Source of the DNA: Syngnathus acus
Taxonomy: Eukaryota > Chordata > Actinopteri > Syngnathiformes > Syngnathidae
Assembly: GCF_901709675.1 (NCBI RefSeq)
Contig: NC_051106.1
Span: 7,078,001 to 7,142,000, forward strand
Reading direction: 5' to 3'
DNA: 64,000 nt
Shown: positions 1-16,100 of the stretch, piece after piece
How positions within the stretch are numbered: position 1 is the first letter of the stretch
Layout of the letters: every line of letters starts with the position of its first letter
Made by a program: the position numbers and the translations under genes
Notes under the pieces: model-generated
What the model saw: the letters and a program-made list of their open reading frames with translations, nothing else
Told to the model about the DNA's origin: nothing
The model's database searches: none

Positions 1-1249
<1,249 letters not shown>

Positions 1250-1612
1250 GAAGTCCCAAAGATGTGTTCTGTGCTACTACTGGGCTGACCCACAACTCTT
1301 ATCAACAGTATTATAGTGTTGTTTTTTTTGACAGTGACTTTTGCTGTATAAAGCACTTTGAACAGCACTGCGCTGTAGCGCTTGAGCTGCATCAAAACTA
1401 TCGCGACATACCGAGTGGAAGGTGACAATGGAAAAAAAAAATATATCAAAAGATTTGTTTGTTTTAAACTTTTAATTTAAACATTTGAATAGTGCCTGCA
1501 GACTGTATTTTTTTTATATTTTAAGATGAAGGAACGTTTGATTGCAGTGAAAGAGTTTGTGTGGTGTTTCTGCGCGTGCTGAACTGCAACTAGGAAGTCA
1601 AAAGCAGAAAAC

Positions 1613-1632
1613 GCATGCATGCATGCATGCAT
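1613..1632. repeat. (GCAT)5 microsatellite
   Basis: Five perfect GCAT units in the PTPN21 3' UTR. The unit is self-complementary, so both strands carry overlapping UGCAUG, the RBFOX binding motif. Confidence 0.95.
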
Positions 1633-1685
1633 AATGACACTGTGTGACTTTTAAGACTTTCTACATTTGCTTCAGGGTTTCTGAT

Positions 1686-1699
1686 CCCCCCCCCCCCCC
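1686..1699. repeat. poly(C) tract, 14 nt
   Basis: Uninterrupted C run in the PTPN21 3' UTR. Confidence 0.95.
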
Positions 1700-2008
1700 A
1701 AAGCACTGATGGAGTCTTAGTGGAAAACACATTTATTTTGGTATCTGTCTGTCCATGTATTTGTTGATAATGTACACAATGTGAGTGTTGTGTGTTTACT
1801 GTACAAACTGTATAAAATCTATGATGCAAAAATGACATGGTGTCAAATAATGATACTATTCCATGAGAGACTACGTTGTGAGGTTACTGAGGTTGATGTC
1901 TACTGTTACAAAAGTGTCAGCAAGTTCATAATCCACGACAGACTGGGGTCCTGTTCAATTTATTTAAATGTTTTGATGAGTCATTAAAAAGAATAACAGC
2001 ACATTAAA

Positions 2009-4698
<2,690 letters not shown>

Positions 4699-5215
4699 CG
4701 CTTATTCTATGGTTTAACCACCATGATATGACGTTTAAGTGAGAGTGTATTTACATACAAAAATACATTTGTAGAGTTAATCTGTTTCCATGAAATCCGA
4801 ACGGTATTACGAACGCTATATTCGGATGCTGTTCCGGTTGTGTTCCATGGACCGATCGGAAACGAGCATTTACAATCAGAATAAAGGTTCCGCCTGCTTT
4901 ATTGGCTCCGCCTACTGTTAACGTTGATTTATCTGTCGACTTTTAATGTATATTTTCAAATTAACTTGTATAATTTAACACGTTTTGTACAATTTACGAA
5001 TTTAACACGAAACTCAAAATTACCGTTTGTATAAAGGTATTAAAATATATGTGAAATAATTTTGTATTTAGAAATGTCTACAATATCATTCCTAAGCATG
5101 ACAATATGTCGGTATTGCTTATTATATTACGGCACATAACAGGTATCATTTGCATTTTCGAAGATATTGGATAATTTGTGCCTTTAATAAATTAAATACA
5201 ATATGAAAAATATGC
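4699..5215 (-). promoter_or_regulatory. FAM98B upstream region and promoter
   Basis: Short spacer between the FAM98B start and the likely SPRED1 3' end, AT-rich at its distal part. About 200 bp upstream of the ATG, the - strand carries GCCAAT (plus-strand ATTGGC at 4901-4906), flanked on both sides by GGCGG/AGGCGG boxes (NF-Y plus Sp1-like layout). A TGACGT half-site lies near 4730. No TATA box was recognised. The promoter call rests on position and these motifs. Confidence 0.5.
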
Positions 5216-5240
5216 ACAGGCAAGAGTTAAAACTCACAAT

Positions 5241-5246
5241 TTTATT
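5241..5246 (-). terminator. Candidate SPRED1 poly(A) signal
   Basis: AATAAA on the - strand, followed within about 30 nt by GT-rich sequence, as expected of a cleavage site. Confidence 0.5.
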
Positions 5247-5319
5247 ATGATAATGTTATTTGATATGTCAAATTACAAGTGTATGATGTAACAAAAACAG
5301 TTACAAACATATGTATGCA

Positions 5320-5327
5320 TATTTACA
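5320..5327 (-). promoter_or_regulatory. Pumilio response element in SPRED1 3' UTR
   Basis: UGUAAAUA in mRNA sense matches the PUM consensus exactly. It is near the predicted transcript end. Confidence 0.4.
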
Positions 5328-5893
5328 TTATATATTTATGAAAAGTAACAAGCTACATCTGTATAAAGAAAATACAACTATGCCATGGGAGTTATTGGGA
5401 CTATCAATTTTACATCATATACTTGGTATTCTCAAATCAACAAAATAATAGAAACCGATAGAACCAGAGCAGACAGATGTTAAACCGATGGAGACTAAGA
5501 TGGACATGAGGCACTTCTTTTGTCGTCGTTGTTGTTTTTGAGGTCGTCAGGATGGCACTAAGGAACTTAAATTAACAAAAATAGAATATGCACAAGCAAA
5601 GGGGGGAAATGAACAGGCAGTGTTTACAGAATAGTTAATAGTACCATTTATACTGCAAGTTTTTTCCAAAAAACACAAAAATGTCTTCCACTATTTCATA
5701 ACTAATCACATAAATGTTACATCAAGCGCTGTAAGATGTCAAAAAAGCATACATCGAGTAGAATCAGTGCACCGAAGCCTTGTTGGAGAACCCGAACAAA
5801 AACACTCAAAAAAAAAAAAGCTGCTGTGAAAAGTAAACGGTTTTCTGTTACTCTTTTAAACACACTGAAAGGAAAACAGGGTGTACGTGTGTG

Positions 5894-5895
<2 letters not shown>

Positions 5896-5949
<54 letters not shown>
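5896..5949. repeat. (TA)n microsatellite, about 54 nt
   Basis: Perfect alternating TA tract in the presumed SPRED1 3' UTR. It can fold as a hairpin in the transcript. Confidence 0.97.
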
Positions 5950-5954
<5 letters not shown>

Positions 5955-6774
5955 CATTCTGCACGATGTGTACATCTGTATGCATTCCCAATGTTATGCA
6001 AGTTTTCGAAACAGAATAGAAGACTAGCAGCAAAACTGGTTAAAACTGAAGTGTGTGTGTGCGTATATATAAACATATATACACACACGTGAAAGAGGAC
6101 AGACATATGTTGCATATACAGTACATGAGAGGAAGTAGCACTGTGCTGGTTAATGCAGAATGACAAAAGTGTTATTAGTTTTTTTCAAGAGCAGGAATAA
6201 AAAAAAAAAATGCACATCCTACATTTTGTCAGCCAGCAAGTTTTTAATCAGCTTCATCCAACCTTGGTTCAGCTTGACGACAGGAAACACAGACCCAAAC
6301 ACACAAAACACACACATACGTCTCACAAAAAAAAAAAAAAAAATGCTTAATGCTGTTGGAGAATTAGGTTTTAACAGTCGTTCATAGCTAATTTTCTCTG
6401 TCAGCACAATAAAATTAGTGATTGTATCTAGCAGCCTTAAATTCATGTCTTTATAGATATATATATATTTATATTCATATATAAAATTTCCAAAGCGAGT
6501 GGAGTGCTACTCCTGTACCGTTAGCGCTATCCTTCTGTTTAGCGTACAAAACTAGCGAGAAACTTTTACTAGGAGCTCAATGATCATTTTGTTTTGTTTA
6601 GCCCCCGCCCGACCCGTTGCAAATGCCCTCTACTTTTCAATGTGAAATAATACTACAAAAGGTGGACCTATGTACACAAGTATGCTGTCAATAGAAGCTA
6701 CCGTAGATAATGCTGACAGCCGCGATAAATACAGCTCTATCTTTAAAGACAAGCTCAAAGACAAAACAAGCCAG

Positions 6775-6796
6775 TTATTATTATTATTATTATTAT
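6775..6796. repeat. (TTA)7 microsatellite
   Basis: Seven near-perfect TTA units in the presumed SPRED1 3' UTR. Confidence 0.93.
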
Positions 6797-6822
6797 CATC
6801 AGTACTTAAATACAGTGTTGCG

Positions 6823-6830
6823 TATTTACA
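6823..6830 (-). promoter_or_regulatory. Pumilio response element in SPRED1 3' UTR
   Basis: UGUAAAUA in mRNA sense; the second exact match in this UTR. Confidence 0.4.
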
Positions 6831-8202
6831 GGTGTTTGGTACCAAAGGGGGAGGAGGCTCATCTACGATGACTATTTACTACCTATGAAGGTCTTAAAAG
6901 AAACACACGTGTACTGTCAGTCTTTAAGAGTGTCGGAAGATTGCATAGAAAGATTACAAATAAAAAAGAAAGACTCCCAAATTGTTATGGTTTGTGCTAA
7001 ACGTAGTGTTTTTGTCCACGTTTATGTATTTTTTATCTAAAGTGAATGGACTGTGGAGTTCCCACACTTTTGAAAGCAATGGAGTCAACGACTCGGCTGC
7101 AATGACGAGTTTTCTGACAATTCAGGAAGTTGTCAGTGTCATCTGGTGTGTCATTCAAAAATGTTTAACATAGCGGGCATTGTTTCTGTCTGATTATTTC
7201 TACTCAATTTGCTAGATTGATGTACAAATTTGTTGTCACACAAGATTTAAACACAAAACTAACAAAAAAAACACAAGACCTTTTTTGGGAACATTATTAT
7301 GACCATAATTCAATTCTTGAAAATAAATGCTTTCACTGACAAAAACTGGATTTCGAATTTGGGTGTTATGGTGTCAGTAGGTTAATACCTATAAAATGCA
7401 AAATCCGTTGCTGTGGTCTCTATTGTTTTCCAGAGCTATGTGGAAATTAGTGAGTAAATGTATTGCAAGATCCAAGACCCAAAGTTTCTAAACAAAGCAA
7501 AATATTAGCTTATCAAGGTGTGTCAATGGTCAGTCCATTTTGTTGTTAAGTCGGATATTTCAGATTTCCCTGTGATCTCAAATGCAGCACAAAAGTGAAT
7601 TTCTCGGGGTCCTCGGTTTACATGTCATGCAGTGTTTGGAGGTTACAAAAAGCGTGCAAATAAGTAAGGGGCGTAAAAATTTGTGGTCACGTATTACAAG
7701 AAGCTACCGCCGTACTTAGCGTACAATAAAAATATTAGTCTTACATTTATGGTTTCGAAATGTTTTTTCATGTTAATACTTTTCTAGCATCGGTTAATAA
7801 GAAACTACGCTGTAAAAAGGTAGTGAGAGACTACACGCAAACCAAGGACTCCCTGTAATACGATGAGATCTTCAGCCGATTTAGTTTTTCTTTACGATCA
7901 CGCTGAATGTATGCGATACTTTCACCTACGCAAATTCAATTGGTGAAAAAAAGAAATCAAGCTTCCTGTTACCATATTTTGTTTGCTGGTGTTTGAAGCT
8001 TCATTAAGAAACTAAAAGCAACAGTTTTGTGCCGCATTTTGTTTCTTTGAACCAGCTCAGATTTTTTTGTGTATATTGCTGCTAAGTTGTTAGCTGCGGC
8101 GAGAGAAGTCTGGAATCTCCAAAAGAACAAATATTTCTTTTAACGTGTTTGTCCAAAGGGTCGTCGGTCAGGACGTTACCGGCGCGTGTAGGCCTACGCG
8201 CG

Positions 8203-8229
8203 CACACACACACACACTCACACACACAC
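8203..8229. repeat. (CA)n microsatellite
   Basis: CA dinucleotides with one CTCA interruption. Confidence 0.93.
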
Positions 8230-9441
8230 CATCTGTATGTACTTAATTGCTGAGATACTCAACATTCCTGAAACAATGCACTCATTCATTCAGGGCTTAT
8301 TAAAACGAAGACACATGAAGGAGTGGACTGGCGACATGAGGAGGCGCACAAAGGAGGATTAAAATCAAATAAAATCAAAGTCTAGGACAAACATGGGACT
8401 TTTTGAAGGTGGAGGGGTGCTGCAACCAAAAGCTCGGAGAGCAGTGCTTTTCCTCAGACAAATTCCTTAATTGGAGAAGGCCGTCTCAGTCAAAGAAGAA
8501 GCCTCGTTTTTAAGTGCCTGGTTGTTTTCTTTAAAAAAAAAAAAAAAAAAAAAATCAAATCCAACAGGAGCACCGTCAACCTTCTCACACCGAAACAAAA
8601 CTTGCTGGTTGAGCAAAATCTCCGCTTTGAATCAGGAGGTGAACAGGAGAAAAAAAAAATGACAACAGCAGTAAGTAAGTGGGCTTTCAATTGTCATCTT
8701 TCGCAACATTTTTGGGCAGTTTGGAGGGAATCGGCATGGTAAAAAAAAAAAAAAGTTACCATTTTCCCTTCTCACAAATGGAATGAGTCCCTTTGTTTTG
8801 GAATGCAATGAAAATGGCCGACGTGAGGCAGAGGCTAAGTGAATCAAGTTTAAATGACAAGAAATGGCTAAAATGGGGAAGGGGCCGATGTGAGACTTTT
8901 TTTTTTTTCCCCCTGTCTACTAATTACACTGTGATGAAGGGAAGGAAAGGCCACCACTGTTACCCGACTGCAACATCACACAAAATAAGCATAAGAACAT
9001 ATGTATCCCTTTTAGCATACTCAAACAGCAAGTTATTTTTCTGAATAGTTGTGTTTTGTTGTTGTCTCTGTACAAAAAGACAAGTTTCCTTCATAAAGTT
9101 GCACGTTTCTTGGAGTAGAGTTTGGCCAGGTGTGTGTCAATGTATGCGTGCGTGTGCGGTGCATTTAGTAACATCTCCAAGTCTGTTAATCTCAATGTCC
9201 TCGTCTCCTCGTCCGGACTTAGCTCATCGCAAAGCTTAAGTTTGTCCTCCGCTGCAGCTCGTCGGCGACAAACGCAAACTGAAATCTCCAAAAGCCCTCA
9301 GAGCTGGCGATCAACAACACCACCCCCGTCCCAGAGAGTGGGCGGGGTGGGATGCGGGGGGAAAAAAAGGATGCCGGCGTTGAATTGATCCGCTTCCTGT
9401 GTTAGCTAACTTTGAGGGGGTCCCAGAGGGGCGGCGCGGGG

Positions 9442-10128
9442 TCACCCGGCCGCCTTGTGCTTGCCCCCGCAGCAGCGGCACGCCTCGCCGCAGTGGTGGC
9501 AGGCGCGCAGCGGCAGGTAGCAGCACATGCAGGGCGCGATGAAGGACAGCGCCACCAGGGCGAGCCAGCGTAGGCAGAACTGCTCGTCGGACGTGTCGCA
9601 CGAGCACGGGTCCGAGAAGTCGCCCTCCGAGTCGGACATGCAGTGGTAGAGCATGCTCTCGGCGCACAGCATGCAGCTGACTTTGTAGATGCACTGCTTG
9701 ATGGGGTCGGGGGCGTCTTGGCACTGCCCCCGCCAGTTGTCCTCGTGGTTGAACATCTCACGGCAATAAATGCAGCGCGAGCGCTCGCCGTCCTCTCGCC
9801 GCCGCCGCCCCTTCTTGGACTTGAGCAGCGGCGAGGGCTGAGTCTTGATAGCCGTGTCCTTGCCCAGGCCGAGGTCCATGCCACGGGCGGGGCCCGAGCG
9901 GAGGTCCCCGCCGGGGCCGTCGGGGAAGAGGTACTCGCACTTCTTGCCGTCCAGTTTGTGGAAGGGGGCCGGGAAGTCCGTGTCCTCGCGCTCCGCCTCC
10001 TGCTTCCACATGAACGGGTGGCGGTAGTCCTCGTATCCGCGGATGAGTACGTCCTTGCGCGGGTTGATGCGGACGATTTCCTCCTCGTCCATGTGAAAGC
10101 TGACGTGGCGGGTCGATTTGAACGACAC
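9442..10128 (-). CDS. spred1: SPRED1 coding exon 6: KBD-like region and SPR domain
   Basis: Encodes residues 226-453. It opens with [11 protein letters not shown] and [10 protein letters not shown] (KIT-binding-domain region), followed by a basic KSKKGRRRR stretch and then the Cys-rich SPR domain from about residue 344 ([51 protein letters not shown]). Stop TGA is at 9444-9442. The exon is GC-rich compared with its flanks. The acceptor is an unusual AAG: no other AG occurs in the last 50 nt of the intron except one far upstream, so the border is fairly firm. Confidence 0.95.
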   Translation of the reverse strand: MSFKSTRHVSFHMDEEEIVRINPRKDVLIRGYEDYRHPFMWKQEAEREDTDFPAPFHKLDGKKCEYLFPDGPGGDLRSGPARGMDLGLGKDTAIKTQPSPLLKSKKGRRRREDGERSRCIYCREMFNHEDNWRGQCQDAPDPIKQCIYKVSCMLCAESMLYHCMSDSEGDFSDPCSCDTSDEQFCLRWLALVALSFIAPCMCCYLPLRACHHCGEACRCCGGKHKAAG

Positions 10129-13100
10129 CTTGGGGACCAAAACGACAGATTCAGATAATTGCACAGAAATATTTCAATCTATTGTCGGTGTGTGGTGAGG
10201 CTCGGACCTGCGGCGGCAGGTAACGTCGGTTGCCGGAGTTGAACTCGTCAAAGGGCTGAGCGCGTACATAGCAGCCCCTGAAGGGCTCGGTGGACACCAC
10301 ATTGTTCAGGGGGGAGAAGGGCTCCTTCATTGGCGTGCAGATGGAGGGAGGCTCCTCACACGCCTGCATGGACAGAAAGAAACACATCGAGACAAAGGCA
10401 TTTTAGTCAGCATAAACAGCTAAAATCTATTTGGTTTTCTATTGTGGTCGCGTTCCCACATTAACCACCAGAGGGCAGACTGCACCTACTCTTGCCATGA
10501 TGCAGCAATGACTGAAGGCCCTTCTGTGGGAGAACTCAGAGTTCCCCACAGCACGTTCCCACAAAACGGGAGGAAAAGCTACAAACGCAAGCCTTAAAAT
10601 AAAAAAAGGACTTTTCATTTCAAAGGAACTAATCCACATTCTTACAGCCTCGGTTTCGAGTCGTCTCCAAATGAAATGGATCTCGCCATTGACAACAATT
10701 GGGCTGAACTTTCTATAAATAGCATCTGGCGAATGCTGCAGACTGCGTCGCATAGGGAATATACGTGCGGGGAATATATACGTTTCAGACCCGGGCACTG
10801 TAGATTATAAACAGACTCCGATAAAGAAACTGCCAAGACTTCAGTGCTCATGGCAACTAATGTGACAGCTATTTCATGATTCATGAATGCAGAGGTGTGG
10901 GAGAAACACAGAGAGAGAGATACAGAGAGCGAGAGAGAGAGACAGAGCGGGAGAGAGAGAGAGAGAGACAGAGAGAGATGGGGGAGGATATTACATCAGG
11001 AGCCAACATTATGTCAGCATAAGCATCTGAGCATCCCCCAGCTCATCCATGCACCAAACCATCACAGATGCAAAGTCGTGTCAAAAGTTGGATTCAATTT
11101 ATCGAGCGGCTAACAGCGTATGAATCGCTATTTTGTTCGGTTTTTCTGAATGCATAAAACAGCCAACAAAGGATAAGGTGAAGCAAAAAGCACTTTGCCT
11201 CACTTGTGCTACTTTTGAGGTCTTTTTCGAGGGGGGGGGAGGTCGCTGTGGAACATTTGGTACCGCCAATCTCATAGTCCCAATTGCTTTCAAAGTTGCT
11301 CCACTCTTTCAAGACACGTGCACCTTCAAAGTTTAACCCTGATCCAAAGGCCCCTCCAACCCCATCACCCCCCGACCTCATCAAGGCTGGGTTAGTACTC
11401 TCTCTTCCTCTCGGTGCCGTGTGGGGGAGGCTGCTGGCTCTGGTTTGTCAGTGCCGTGTGTAAAGGAGCCCACGCCAGTGCTTTAACGCACAGCGGAAAT
11501 CTGGTTTGCGCCCAGCTGCTGCAACAGTAATTATTGTCCTGTGGTTGCTAAGAGATGCTTCCTTTGACTCCCCCCCCCCCCACAAGTTTCACCCCCTAGT
11601 CTCCCCCTTGAACTGCACAAAGTATGTGCATGTGTCTGCGTGTTCCAAACATAAGTGTATACGTATGGAAGAGAAGACAGTGGAGGGAGCGAAAAGGAAT
11701 AAGAGAGCAGGAAAACATGACTTTGCCTTGGATTCAAGTTTGGATTCATGTGTGTACGTGTGTAAAAGACAGAAAGACAGCGAGAGAGACAGAGACAGAG
11801 ACAGAGACAGAGAGAGAGAGAGAGAGAGGCCAGAGAGTCTACAGAGAGAATGTCATAAACCAGCTCCAGCTGGAGAAATGCAGCAGAGAACTTAAAAAGC
11901 CAGATGACAGCTGGATGTGTATGAGAGGAAGACAGAAAGAAGCAAAGGATGGAGGAGGGGGAGGGGGGGGGGGGGGGAGATCAAAATGAGAAACAGACTC
12001 TGGCTTCCTTTTTGAAGCGCTCGCCTAAGCCCCGCCATTCAAAGGCATGTGTGGGGGGCCAATCTGGAGCTGATCTGACCCCAGAGATGTGCCCGGGAGG
12101 GGGGATGAGGGAGAAGAGGAAGGGAGGACTGGAGAGAGGGCGGAGGACAAAGGGGAGGGGGTTTAAGTGAAGCAACCTGGCCTGGCACGAGCACCGGGGA
12201 ACATCCCGTGCATTTCCGCCGTCATATGGCTTGGGAACAGAAAGGCCCGAGGTCAGCTGCTTGGATTGATTCAATCCACTTTATGACAAGATCCTCCATG
12301 TTATCCTGCACAAATTGTTGACAGCCAATGAAAACATGTTCAACCATCTCCATTGGCTGTCAGAACTGTGCTTGCCCTGCTTCAATTTGTTTCAAGTGAT
12401 GACTCACAAGACCACCAGGACAAGACGTTTGCCCGTACAAAATGTGTCCTGGTCTATTTTGAACGTTCCAATATTTTTGATGTTCTTATGATGCTTCCGG
12501 CTGTCCCGCACTGCACTGGAGTCTAAAGTGCCCCATGACTTGATGAGGCCCGATGATCCTGTGCTGTGCTATTTGCTCGCTCTCCACTCGCAGAACTTGC
12601 GAGTGGCTCACTTCTCTTTCTCCGCAGCCCAGGTCTGCGACCGCCAACGTTCGGATGCCAAATCACCATGGTGACACCCTCGGTGGTTCACGCGCTGAAC
12701 CTTGTGAACACCCACCCTCCTTTGCCGTTGCAAACAGCCCCCCCCTTGCCTTGCTGCCTAGCAACAACAGTGCCATTGGATTTCCTGTGTGTTCAGCCTG
12801 ATCCCTTAAAGAGGAACTTTGCCACAGGAACGGGAACGCACCCCCCCCCCCCCCACACACACTTTTTTTATTTATTTTTTTATTACTGTGGGGTGTGGGT
12901 TGAGGATTTGGGGGAGTTGAGAGTGTTGAACCGTGCTGATGAACATGTATCTGAGCTCTAATGAGTTGCGAGAGGCACAGCGGGACGTCAAAAGATACGA
13001 GGTGGCGTGACTTGCCATAAAGGGTCGAACTTCTGAATTGCAACATCGCTATCTTCACACGGTGTTAATATTAACAGTGGTTAACTGATTTATACACTTG

Positions 13101-16100
13101 TGTGACAGGGAAGAATGCTACTTTGAAACATAAATCATAGTGTATGCAATTTATCGTTACTCACAGGTAGTCCGTTCTCTGGAGTATCCCCGTCGCCAAA
13201 CGGTCGACAGCCTAGAATTAGAAAACACACACAAGATTATTGAAATTCATAAAAAAAAATTAAAAAAAAACACTTGTTGAAAACAATTTTGGGGTTATAA
13301 TCATGGGGTTATTAGACAAAGCAGTTTCACTGTCGACTAATTTTGCAATCGTAAGCGAATCGACTCGGTCGAGCCAGAACGAGACGCAACCGGCGCTTCC
13401 ATCCGACTGCGGCCTAAATGGGGAAATGAAAGCTGCTTTGTGTCAGTGGGGCACACGGAAGTTCATGAAATATGCATGCCACGAATCATGTAACCGGACC
13501 TCTGCTAAAACGCCATGTGCCCCCCCCAACCCAAAAAAAAAAAACCCGTCTGCAGATGCTGTAGACCGGCAGCTTGCGTTTCAAGTCTCAGGGTGACCGC
13601 GTTTCGATGACGTAAGCGACACCAAAGTCATTGAACTTTTAACACAATTTTTCAAGCCTAATTTATTGACAGTATCACGTTGACATCCCCATTCGTAACG
13701 ATTATTTGCCATTGTTGTTGCCGATTAGTCAGACTGCAAATCAACTTGCCTTAGGGCCACTTTTTCCTTCCTGTACAAATCAATTTATCGTCTCGTTGCA
13801 AGTGACCTACATTCAATTCTTCTTTTTTTTTTTGCAGGGAAAAAAAAAGTTTCGAGGGGGGGGGGGGGGCTTAGTTACGGCATCCGCAAGCCCCCAAAGC
13901 AAAACACGAGTCCTGCCACAACAAACACCGCAAACATGGCGGCCGAGCAGCACTGAGAATGACACACTTTGCCCTGCATAGTTCTGAATGAGAAACACAT
14001 GAATTAAGAGTTTTATTTCAGGACCGCAATATATATCAGTCACAAATCTACAGAATGCATTACTCTTGAGTCTTATGACTCACCAGGCCTCACAGTTGTC
14101 TCTCTTCCCTGCAGTTTCGCGCGTACACCGGAATATGATCCGCCAAGAAGCGTATTAAAACAACATTTCCTCAAGACAAAGCCTGTTTTGTGCAAAAAAT
14201 TGGGGCAGCGCAGTCATCGCGCCCGTAGGCACGGCTTTTAATCACCCTTTGCTTTTTATTCAAACAGTCAGACGGGCCTTAATTGCTTTCAAAACAACAA
14301 AGCGGAAGAAGTGAGCGTCAGGTGTTAAATTTGACAAGACAAATAGCCCCGATGCGATCCGGCAACGGCTCGAGAACAACCTCGTGCGTGTAGCCCTGGT
14401 TTCAACTTGCCGTGTGGAAAATGGCGGCTTTGACAGTGGCGGTCTTGAAAGCTAGTTGATATAATTGGCACATACACCTTATGTAACTGACAATGTGATC
14501 TCGCCGGCTTGGTGCGCACACACACACACACACACACGGCCCGAATGTGTGCGTTATGAAAGCAAAGCTCGTGTTCTTTTGACGCCAGAAGCCTAAATGT
14601 CGGGGAAATGCTTGCGAGCCAGGGTCATGTGCAAAACGGCAATTTAAAACAATTCCACTGGGATGAAGGGAGAATAGTTTTGCGACAATTATTGTGTGTG
14701 GGTAAAAGGGGGGGGGGGGAGCAAAGGATGGCAGAACACAACAGAGGACTTCAGTTTCAATCACACGAATGTGTGCGCGCATTTCTTTAATGCCGAGGAG
14801 GAAGCGAGAGACAGCGAATGCGGCACGACTCCTCTCCGAACCGCCTGAGCCGTGTGCCCGGCGTTGCCACGGCAACAGAGGACCGCAAGTCCGACGCGCA
14901 CACGCGGGTGCGCGTTCGCGGGGCCGCAGCATATTCTCTCGCCTACCAACACAACGCGGGGCCGCCCCCGCCCCGACCCTCCTCCTTTGCCACCCTCGCC
15001 CGCACGCATTGACGAAGCCGAGCAAGCGGCGGCGGCGGAGCGATGCGATGGGAATACAGAGGAACCGGTCTGTGTGTGCGTGCGTGAGCGCCGGGGAGAG
15101 AGGCATTACACAACAGTGACAGAATACAGAGGATGCCAGGACACAGAGGTGAACAGAGGGAGGAGGAAACAGAAAAAGAGAGAAAGAGCGAGAGACTCGC
15201 CCTTCTCTGCTGTAGCTTCCATTCGTAACGTTTTACTGTGCAGGTGTACTGAAGAAGCGAGACCGAATGAAAACTGCCTTATTTGTTTTTGCAAGAGCTT
15301 GTACGGGGCAGCTGGCGCTAACAAGCTAGCACAGGAGGGGTCGTGCTCAGCATACGAAGACATCCTTAATCACTAATCGGCTCACGGTACTTCATATGGA
15401 ACACACAACAGGTGCCCACCTTGGTTGATGTCCTCAATGGCCCTGCGGATGCCTCGATCGAAGGCGCGGGCGTCGGCGGGGCTCTGGAAGGTCAGCCCGA
15501 ACTTTTTGTCGTTGATCCTCCAGTGGTGAAAGATGGGGTTGATCTTGTTGTACACGAGGCCCTCGTGAAGGACACACTCCAGCACCACCTCAAGAAAAAA
15601 AGATTGTCAGGTCATTTTTTTGACTACAAATTGTACAGTTTTTTTAGAAAGTATTTTCTCGTTACTGACAAACTAAATCGACAGGAAGACATAATGGCCG
15701 ACAAAATGGCTGATCCGGATCTGTACGTCCATCAAGACATAAATGACTGTTTTTGTTTGACAACCTTTCCTGTAAGGCACATTCACTCATTCCCATTAAA
15801 CACAAGAACAGAATAAAAACGCATTCAAACTACTCATGACTGTGGTATTTCTCAAAGCGGAAAAATAAAATGAAAAAAATTCCATGTATTTTACAGGCCA
15901 ATTTGTAAACCATAATCAAAATAGGGTTTTTTCTTTAATTACAGATGAGTTGCAAGGCAATGGTGGGGGGGGGCTTGGAGTGTGTTTTTGGAGGCAGACA
16001 GTCAAACGTGTGCGGTGGAGAGACAGTGTATTTCCAAAGCCTATTATTAATCAGGTCTACTGAGCTGCCCGCCTCCTGGCCTTCCTTTAGGGCAGATTAT

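Larger units (their letters stand above)
5216..9441 (-). other. Probable long 3' UTR of SPRED1
   Basis: About 4.2 kb downstream of the SPRED1 stop contains no plausible gene. An AATAAA signal (- strand, 5246-5241) followed by GT-rich sequence is the best candidate end. Mammalian SPRED1 also has a multi-kilobase 3' UTR. The segment carries two Pumilio-type UGUAAAUA elements (plus-strand TATTTACA at 6823-6830 and 5320-5327), a TA repeat at 5896-5949, a TTA repeat at 6775-6796 and a CA repeat near 8203-8229. The length is inferred; no transcript evidence is available here. Confidence 0.6.
10364..13164 (-). other. SPRED1 intron 4
   Basis: No gene. Contents: CTCF-like site at 10465-10478, GA-rich tracts at 10909-10979 and 11778-11828, C/G runs at 11570, 11963 and 12841, and a 12-bp perfect inverted repeat at 12319-12362. 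Confidence 0.9.

Noticed and set aside
6514-6520. Possible miR-126 site in the SPRED1 3' UTR (mRNA CGGUACA)
   Set aside because: Human SPRED1 is a known miR-126 target, but this site pairs only with miRNA bases 3-8 and mismatches base 2. No full seed match was found on reading the presumed UTR.
14402-15106. 234-codon frame on the - strand in SPRED1 intron 3
   Set aside because: It runs through a CA repeat and CpG-rich DNA inside an intron. The translation is low-complexity Arg/Pro/Ala-rich with no homology seen.
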